Source: Candidatus Gastranaerophilales bacterium (lineage in GTDB: Bacteria; Cyanobacteriota; Vampirovibrionia; Gastranaerophilales; Gastranaerophilaceae). From it: DNA of 41,713 nucleotides. A program made the position numbers and the translations under genes. The stretch lies in assembly GCA_017467305.1 (NCBI GenBank), contig JAFTSM010000017.1:1-41713 (forward strand), read 5' to 3'. A model generated the notes under the pieces. It made no database searches. It had not been told where the DNA came from and saw only the letters and a list, made by a program, of their open reading frames with translations. Shown piece by piece: positions 36,653-41,713 of the stretch; positions within the stretch are counted from its first letter, which is position 1; each line of letters opens with the position of its first letter.

Positions 36653-36675
36653 AATAATATAAAAAGCTTTATAGT
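36647..36675 (+). promoter_or_regulatory. Plus-strand promoter of the TPR-lipoprotein operon
   Basis: TTGCAA (36647-36652) and TATAGT (36670-36675) are 17 bases apart. Expected start near 36682, 18 bases before the ATG at 36700, with AGGGGA in the leader. It shares its -35 with the opposite promoter. Confidence 0.5.
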
Positions 36676-36699
36676 GTAAAAAAGTCATAGGGGATTATT

Positions 36700-37302
36700 A
36701 TGAAGAAAATACTATTGTTATTCACAATATTATTTATTTCAGTTATTACAACAGCCTGCATAAATAACTTTGCAATTCAAGAATTAAATAATAAAGCAGA
36801 AACTTATTTGAATAACGGAGATACAGAAACAGCTATATGTAGATTAAAGTCAAGTTTAGAACTTGATGATGAAATATATCAAACACATTACAATCTTGCA
36901 GTAGCGTATAATACTATTGGAAATTATAAAGGTTCACTTGAAGAATCAAAAAAGGTTATAGAATTAAAACCAGATTTAGCAAATGCTTATTATACAATGG
37001 CATTAGCAAAAGAAGGTTTAGCATTCGAAATTTTAAATAAAGAAGAAGAATTAACACTTGATGAGATAGCTGATTTTAATAATAAAGCTGCAGATGCTGT
37101 TGAAACATACAACAAATACCTTGTAATGAATACAAATCAAGAAGAAACAGAAAAAATCAACCAAAAGATTTCTGAAATAAACGGAAAAATCCAAGAATAT
37201 TCAACAATATATGAGACAAGAAACTCTGAAAAAAATCAAAAATTACAAGAAGAACTAAAAACTCAACCAGAAGAAAATAATAATGAGGATGTAAACAATT
37301 AA
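36700..37302 (+). CDS. TPR-repeat lipoprotein
   Basis: This 200-residue protein starts with a lipoprotein-like signal (hydrophobic run, ITTAC, Cys20), so it is probably anchored to a membrane after cleavage. Tetratricopeptide repeats follow (AETYLNNGDTETAICRLKSSLELDDEIYQTHYNLAVAYNTIGNYKGSLEESKKVIELKPDLANAYYTMALAKEGL, about 32-110), then a charged helical tail. It lies 1 base before lgt. Its role is presumably protein-protein contact in the envelope. The lipobox position -3 is Thr, not the usual Leu, so lipidation is likely but not certain. Confidence 0.85.
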   Translation: MKKILLLFTILFISVITTACINNFAIQELNNKAETYLNNGDTETAICRLKSSLELDDEIYQTHYNLAVAYNTIGNYKGSLEESKKVIELKPDLANAYYTMALAKEGLAFEILNKEEELTLDEIADFNNKAADAVETYNKYLVMNTNQEETEKINQKISEINGKIQEYSTIYETRNSEKNQKLQEELKTQPEENNNEDVNN

Positions 37303-37303
37303 A

Positions 37304-38104
37304 ATGTTTACATCACCTGGAAGTATAGCATTTAGTATTCATAATATTGATGTTCACTGGTATGGGATAACAATGTCGTTATCAATGTTATTAGGTCTTT
37401 TTACAGTTCTAATAATAAGAAAAAATTTTTTTAAAGAAATAACCGTTGATTCTATTTTTGATATTGCTTTTTTCTTAATAATTGTAGGCATTGTTAGTGC
37501 AAGATTTTATTATGTCCTTGTTGATTGGAGTTATTTTAGCAAGCATCCACTAGAGATTCCTGCAATTTGGAATGGAGGAATATCAATACAAGGTGCCATT
37601 CTTGGCTGTATCTTTACTTTTTTAGAATATAGTAAAGAAAAAAATCTAAATTTTTTCAGATATGCAGATTTACTCTGTTTTGGTCTCCTAACGGGGCAAA
37701 TACTGGGGCGTTGGGGGAACTTCTTTAATTCAGAAGCCTTTGGATTGCCTACAAATTTGCCTTGGAAATTATATATTCCATTTGAAGCAAGACCTATAGA
37801 ATATAAAGGATTTGAGTTTTTTCACCCAACTTTTTTATATGAATCAATCGGGAATTTAATTATATTTTTAATATTACTCTTTGTTATATTCAAATTTAAA
37901 AATATAAAAAATGGAACAATATTCTATACATATATTATTCTATACTCATTCTTGAGAATATTTACAGAACACATCCGTATTGATAGCGTACTTAATGTTT
38001 TCGGAATACCAATTGCACAAATAACTTCTATTTTACTAATTATTTTTGCAATAATTGGACTTTATTTCTTATATGGTAAAGATAAATCAAATTCTTTGTA
38101 TTAA
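37304..38104 (+). CDS. lgt: Prolipoprotein diacylglyceryl transferase
   Basis: This membrane enzyme moves diacylglycerol from phosphatidylglycerol to the lipobox cysteine of prolipoproteins. The 266 residues have seven membrane segments and the signature GQILGRWGNFFNSEAFG (about 126-142), HPTFLYESIGNL and the RIFTEHIRID block. The start follows the stop of the lipoprotein gene almost directly and lacks a strong Shine-Dalgarno, so coupling is likely. The neighbour is itself a probable substrate. Confidence 0.96.
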   Translation: MFTSPGSIAFSIHNIDVHWYGITMSLSMLLGLFTVLIIRKNFFKEITVDSIFDIAFFLIIVGIVSARFYYVLVDWSYFSKHPLEIPAIWNGGISIQGAILGCIFTFLEYSKEKNLNFFRYADLLCFGLLTGQILGRWGNFFNSEAFGLPTNLPWKLYIPFEARPIEYKGFEFFHPTFLYESIGNLIIFLILLFVIFKFKNIKNGTIFYTYIILYSFLRIFTEHIRIDSVLNVFGIPIAQITSILLIIFAIIGLYFLYGKDKSNSLY

Positions 38105-38117
38105 AACTCATTTGATT

Positions 38118-38123
38118 TATAAT
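38118..38123 (+). promoter_or_regulatory. Possible -10 giving a leaderless mlaD-like transcript
   Basis: A perfect TATAAT ends six bases before the ATG at 38130, so a transcript from here would begin at the start codon. The -35 (TTGTAT near 38096) is poor and no Shine-Dalgarno is present. Operon read-through from lgt is an alternative. Confidence 0.3.
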
Positions 38124-38129
38124 ATTCAT

Positions 38130-38747
38130 ATGAAGAAAAAATATATTTGGCTAATAGAAATTATCGCATGGCTTCTAATAATACTAGGCAGTCTTTTTTA
38201 TTTTGTGTACAACACATCAATCAAGGAAAATGTAAAAAACACCTACTACATATTTTTTGATGATGTAGATGGCTTAGTAAAAGGCTCAAATGTAAAATTA
38301 ATGGGAATGAATATTGGATACGTTAAAGATGTAAAAATCTTTGATAATAAGGTCTTTGTTTCTTTTATTGTGACGAAAGAAAACATAACTATTCCTAAAC
38401 AAGCATTAGCAAATATTGAGTTTTATGGTCTTGGTGGTTCAACCTCACTAGAGTTGACACCTTCAAAAAACAACACTTTAAATACAGAAGAAATTCAACC
38501 AAATAAAACATATAGAGTTCAAGACCTATGGGACGGACAAGAGCTTGTTGCAAACGTAATGATTGACATCTATGGCGGTATAGGTAGAATGATACATTCA
38601 ACTGGTATGATTGAAAACAAACAAATGTTCAAGCAAAGTAAACTTGTTGAAGAATTTTCACGACAAACTGGTGCTATCAATACAGCTCAATCAGTAATGA
38701 TATATAAATTAACAGAAAATGCGATAAAAGGGACTTTGGATGAATAA
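38130..38747 (+). CDS. MCE/MlaD-domain protein
   Basis: This 205-residue protein has one N-terminal membrane anchor (about 8-27) followed by an MCE domain (about 36-115: YYIFFDDVDGLVKGSNVKLMGMNIGYVKDVKI). MlaD-type proteins carry phospholipid across the periplasm as part of an ABC system or as tube-forming particles. The ATPase and permease (MlaF/MlaE) are not nearby. The ATG at 38130 fits the anchor; the longer frame into lgt is not needed. It overlaps upp by 8 bases. Confidence 0.88.
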   Translation: MKKKYIWLIEIIAWLLIILGSLFYFVYNTSIKENVKNTYYIFFDDVDGLVKGSNVKLMGMNIGYVKDVKIFDNKVFVSFIVTKENITIPKQALANIEFYGLGGSTSLELTPSKNNTLNTEEIQPNKTYRVQDLWDGQELVANVMIDIYGGIGRMIHSTGMIENKQMFKQSKLVEEFSRQTGAINTAQSVMIYKLTENAIKGTLDE

Positions 38748-39402
38748 GTTTAAAAATGTATACGTCGTTAATCACCCACTATGCTGCCACAACCTAAGTA
38801 TTATTAGGGATAAAAATACATCAGCAGAAGTTTTTCGAAACGCTATAAGAAGAATTACATATTTATTATTCTACAAAGCAACTGAAGATTTAGAGTTAGA
38901 AGATATCAAGATTGAAACACCATTAGAAACTTGTAATGCACAAAAATTAAGTACAAAAAAAGAAGTTATCATTGCACCAATATTAAGAGCTGGATTAATT
39001 TTTTCGGATATAGCAAATGATATTATGCCATTTGCAACTGTCCGACATATTGGTATGTATCGAGATGAGGAAACTTTAACACCAATTTGGTACTATAATA
39101 AGATACCTATAGAGTTTGAAAATCCAAATGACAAAATAATTCTAATTCTAGACCCAATGTTAGCAACTGGTAATTCTGCAATAGATTCAATAAAACTATT
39201 TATAAATAAAGGTGTTCCAGAACAAAATATTAGATTTGTAAGTTTAATTAGTGCACCTGAAGGTTTAGAAAATGTTCAACAAAATTATCCAAATATAAAA
39301 ATCATTACTGCACATATTGATGATAGACTTAACGAACACGGATATATTTGCCCTGGACTTGGTGATGCTGGAGATAGAATATTTAATACGGTTGAAAACT
39401 AA
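38740..39402 (+). CDS. upp: Uracil phosphoribosyltransferase
   Basis: This enzyme converts uracil and PRPP to UMP (pyrimidine salvage). The 220 residues have the PRPP-binding loop LILDPMLATGNSAIDSI and EVIIAPILRAGLIF, and the C-terminal uracil-binding GYICPGLGDAGDRIFNT. It overlaps the MCE gene by 8 bases and its stop shares a base with the start of pgeF (TAATG). Confidence 0.97.
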   Translation: MNKFKNVYVVNHPLCCHNLSIIRDKNTSAEVFRNAIRRITYLLFYKATEDLELEDIKIETPLETCNAQKLSTKKEVIIAPILRAGLIFSDIANDIMPFATVRHIGMYRDEETLTPIWYYNKIPIEFENPNDKIILILDPMLATGNSAIDSIKLFINKGVPEQNIRFVSLISAPEGLENVQQNYPNIKIITAHIDDRLNEHGYICPGLGDAGDRIFNTVEN

Positions 39403-40151
39403 TGTTCTATTTTGATAAATTTCAAGGAAAAAGAGTTTTAAAATCCACGTTATTAGATGACATTGACTGTTTTTTTACAACAAGGGATTTTGTTTTGACA
39501 TGTGCTGATAGAACCGATTTAAAAGAAGTATGTGAAGAAAATAGAAATCTTTTGAAAAAAGAATTACAATGTAAAGAAATAACAACAGCAAAACAAACAC
39601 ATAGTGACCACATAAAAATAATCGAAGAAAATAATTATTTTTATGATGATACAGATGCACTAATATCAAACAAAGAAAACTCTCTTTTATTGATGAATTT
39701 TGCAGATTGCGTTCCCATTATTCTATATAGCAAAAAAGATAATACCGGAGCAATAGTTCACGCAGGTTGGAGAGGAACTGCATCTGAAATATTAAAGAAA
39801 ACAATAATAAAAATGAGAGATGAACTAAATGTTCAACCAAAAGATATTACTGCATTAATTGGACCATCTATAGGAAAATGTTGTTTTGAAACTGATTATG
39901 ATGTTTTTGAACAACTTGTGAAAAATAAATCAAATACGCAACTATATAAAGAAAAAAACTCAAAATATTATATTGATTTAAAAGAATTAAATAATATACA
40001 ATTAAAAGAACTAGGTGTAGAAAATATAGACATATGTAGCTATTGCACATGCTGTATGTCTGATATATTTTTTTCATATAGGAAAGAAAAAGGTATAACG
40101 GCAAGACACTCTGCCATCATTAAAATTAAAGGGGATAAGATATGTCAGTAA
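39402..40151 (+). CDS. pgeF: PgeF/YfiH-family (LACC1-type) purine nucleoside phosphorylase or peptidoglycan-editing factor
   Basis: This 249-residue protein of the YfiH/PgeF family is known as a zinc-dependent purine nucleoside phosphorylase/adenosine deaminase in bacteria and as an editing factor in peptidoglycan. Metal ligands are in KQTHSDHIK, IVHAGWRGTASEIL and the Cys-rich ICSYCTCC. It is coupled to upp, which fits nucleotide salvage. The C-terminus overlaps the SEC-C gene. Confidence 0.93.
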   Translation: MFYFDKFQGKRVLKSTLLDDIDCFFTTRDFVLTCADRTDLKEVCEENRNLLKKELQCKEITTAKQTHSDHIKIIEENNYFYDDTDALISNKENSLLLMNFADCVPIILYSKKDNTGAIVHAGWRGTASEILKKTIIKMRDELNVQPKDITALIGPSIGKCCFETDYDVFEQLVKNKSNTQLYKEKNSKYYIDLKELNNIQLKELGVENIDICSYCTCCMSDIFFSYRKEKGITARHSAIIKIKGDKICQ

Positions 40152-41449
40152 TCGAAAAACTAGCTATAATTTCAGATACTATTACAAAAGTTATGAATTT
40201 TGTTTTAGAGGATGAACTTACAAAACCAGATTTTAATGAATATTTATCAACTATTGGCGTTCAAAATCCCGACCCTAGCAGAGTTCAGGCATTGCTTATA
40301 CCATATATTTTTGAAAGAAGATTGACAGAGAAAAGAAAAACTATAATTCAACTTTTTGAAGAAAAAAATAATGATTTAACAAAAGAGGAAAAAGATATCT
40401 TATCATCTCTTTCAAAATCATTTTCTTCAATATTTGAAGTTAGAAGAGTTTTAAGCAATGGTTTTGAACTATATAACTTAATTAACGAAAAAATGTACAA
40501 AATACTTTCACTAGTCAAAATGAATAATTTTAGAGGAATAACACCTGGACAATATGTTCTAAGCAGAATTTTTCCAATGGGTGAAGAATTTTATCTTCTT
40601 GAAGTGTCTAATGTAATTTCAAGTATTCAAAAAGAAGAAGTTTATAAATTTGCAATTGCAAAAATAATCGAAAAGCCAGAAGACGCTTACGAACAAAACC
40701 CACAAAAATTGGAACAAATTGAAAAACTTGTTGTTGATTTTGGCAAAAAATTTGATGAATGTTTTCAAAAAGATGAAGTTATTACAACAAATACACACGC
40801 AGATAACTTAATTAATTTATTCAATATTTATTGCGATGAAGGAATTATGCCAGAAAAAGAATTTTTTGAAGAAAATATAAAACAAGTTGAAAATAACCGT
40901 TATTTTACAGTTTCAGATTTTAAAAATTCTTACTCAGACTTTATGGAAAAATCATTAGAAGGATTTTCTTCACACTCTTCTACTTACGATATTGGTATTT
41001 TGTATGATAAGGAACTTGGATTATTTGTTCTTCCATTCTATCAAACCTTCTGTAAAATCTATGAAGTAGAAGACTATAAGACAATTCAAGGTTACAAAGA
41101 TTGTATTAAAAATTTCTTTGAAAATGATAAAGTTCCTGCAAATATAATAAAAAAAGTTGCAAATAAATATCCAAACTTTATAGAAAGAACAAATCAAATA
41201 TTAGAAACAGACTACACGCTAGATACACTATTAAATTTCTATAAAGCAGATTCGGTTGAAAAGAAGATATTTTCATCAGCAAGCGTGTTATATGCTTCTA
41301 AGATATTTGAACAAATGATGAAAGTTGTTTCAAAGAAAGAAGAAACACAACCATTAGAAGGTGTTGATTACTCAAATGTGGGTAGAAACGACAAATGCCC
41401 TTGTGGTAGTGGTAAAAAATACAAAAATTGTTGTATGCAAAATTCGTAA
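40142..41449 (+). CDS. SEC-C motif protein with unknown large N-terminal region
   Basis: This 435-residue protein ends in the SEC-C zinc motif, GRNDKCPCGSGKKYKNCC, as found on SecA and on many other proteins. The preceding ~400 residues are helical and not recognised. It overlaps pgeF by 10 bases and follows a GGGGATAAG site. SEC-C tails bind zinc and ribosomes or SecB in SecA, so a role near the ribosome or translocation machinery is possible but not proven. Confidence 0.85.
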   Translation: MSVIEKLAIISDTITKVMNFVLEDELTKPDFNEYLSTIGVQNPDPSRVQALLIPYIFERRLTEKRKTIIQLFEEKNNDLTKEEKDILSSLSKSFSSIFEVRRVLSNGFELYNLINEKMYKILSLVKMNNFRGITPGQYVLSRIFPMGEEFYLLEVSNVISSIQKEEVYKFAIAKIIEKPEDAYEQNPQKLEQIEKLVVDFGKKFDECFQKDEVITTNTHADNLINLFNIYCDEGIMPEKEFFEENIKQVENNRYFTVSDFKNSYSDFMEKSLEGFSSHSSTYDIGILYDKELGLFVLPFYQTFCKIYEVEDYKTIQGYKDCIKNFFENDKVPANIIKKVANKYPNFIERTNQILETDYTLDTLLNFYKADSVEKKIFSSASVLYASKIFEQMMKVVSKKEETQPLEGVDYSNVGRNDKCPCGSGKKYKNCCMQNS

Positions 41450-41614
41450 TATTAACTTTTGTAAACAATGAATATATACTGGATAAAATCAAGCGTAGCT
41501 TAAAAAAGAGCCATTTCACCGTTGCGAGTATATAATAAACATATAAACAATATAGCAATTAATAAAAATGAATTGTTTTTATATAAATACAGCAACGAAA
41601 ATAAGGAAACTTAA

Positions 41615-41713
41615 ATGGGTTACGCACTATTTGCTCAAAGAAAGGTTCAATTAACAGGACAATTAAATCTTGTTCAATTGCAACAAACACAACGTTCTAA
41701 CGAACAGTATTTG
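41615..41713 (+). CDS. MGYALFAQRK-family coiled-coil protein (5' part only)
   Basis: The reading frame begins at ATG 41615 with AAGGA seven bases upstream and runs off the window after 33 codons. The visible MGYALFAQRK, then QLQQTQRSNEQY, matches the protein at 4364-4807 at 27 of 33 positions, so it is a paralogue. The 165 bases before it are AT-rich and carry no gene. Confidence 0.85.
   Translation, partial: MGYALFAQRKVQLTGQLNLVQLQQTQRSNEQYL

Noticed and set aside
38055-38129. N-terminal extension of the MCE gene into lgt
   Set aside because: The added residues are not MCE-like and the membrane anchor begins at the ATG at 38130.
41450-41614. A small RNA or a copy of the inverted-repeat element before the right-edge gene
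   Set aside because: Only short words such as GCGTAGC and TTGCGAG are shared with 451-610; no stem arms were found.

Overview
The window is a low-GC bacterial chromosome segment, densely coded on both strands. It looks like a Gram-negative (diderm) member of the non-photosynthetic cyanobacterial relatives, Vampirovibrionia/Melainabacteria, most likely gut Gastranaerophilales. This is an inference. It rests on the AT-rich codon use, the diderm envelope genes (a BamA/Omp85 protein, a TolC-like protein, an MCE/MlaD protein, Lgt and a family 9 glycosyltransferase), and several lineage-style families with no obvious function. No phage, insertion sequence, CRISPR array or replication origin was seen.

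Layout. 1-400: HU gene with promoter and terminator. 400-870: non-coding, with two inverted-repeat elements and several perfect hairpins. 939-4219 (minus): bamA-like gene, tsaE, tsaB and a zinc-ribbon membrane protein, tightly coupled. 4364-4807 (minus): small coiled-coil protein whose paralogue begins at the right edge (41615). 4899-7246: divergent locus with a radical SAM protein on one side and a 57-aa peptide, a membrane-anchored thioredoxin and a CcdA-like protein on the other. 7247-10224: small tagged protein, TolC-like protein, alanine racemase. 10285-14651: two tandem GT-C glycosyltransferases, a ClpX-type zinc finger and a matrixin-like metalloprotease. 14673-15001: RNase P RNA. 15008-17826: three lineage-type proteins. 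17862-19933: tRNA-Arg(CCG), a conserved small protein, a GT9 glycosyltransferase and another tagged protein. 20031-23605: leuS, a MIP channel and a PF04020 membrane protein. 23674-29077 (minus): radical SAM protein, recJ, a repeat protein, fixX and fixC. 29191-33998: amidase, glutamate dehydrogenase and two SGNH-like proteins. 34011-36593 (minus): DUF1292, ruvX, a 544-aa unknown and a ClpX-type zinc finger. 36700-41449: TPR lipoprotein, lgt, mlaD-like gene, upp, pgeF and a SEC-C protein.

Genes likely to work together are: tsaE/tsaB (tRNA t6A synthesis); Lgt with its lipoprotein neighbour; fixC/fixX (electron transfer to quinone); the thioredoxin/CcdA pair (extracytoplasmic thiol reduction); and the two GT-C enzymes with the GT9 enzyme and SGNH proteins (surface glycan synthesis and modification, inferred).

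The best leads for something undescribed are: (1) a short N-terminal pattern, M-[K/N]-[I/V]-[S/Q] followed by an S-F-[K/G]-[G/S/K]-like tetrad, on four otherwise unrelated proteins; (2) the MGYALFAQRK coiled-coil family; (3) the radical SAM/57-aa peptide/thioredoxin/CcdA locus; (4) the hairpin-rich region at 451-861; (5) promoters placed so that transcripts would start at or next to the start codon; and (6) a divergent promoter pair sharing one palindromic -35 hexamer.
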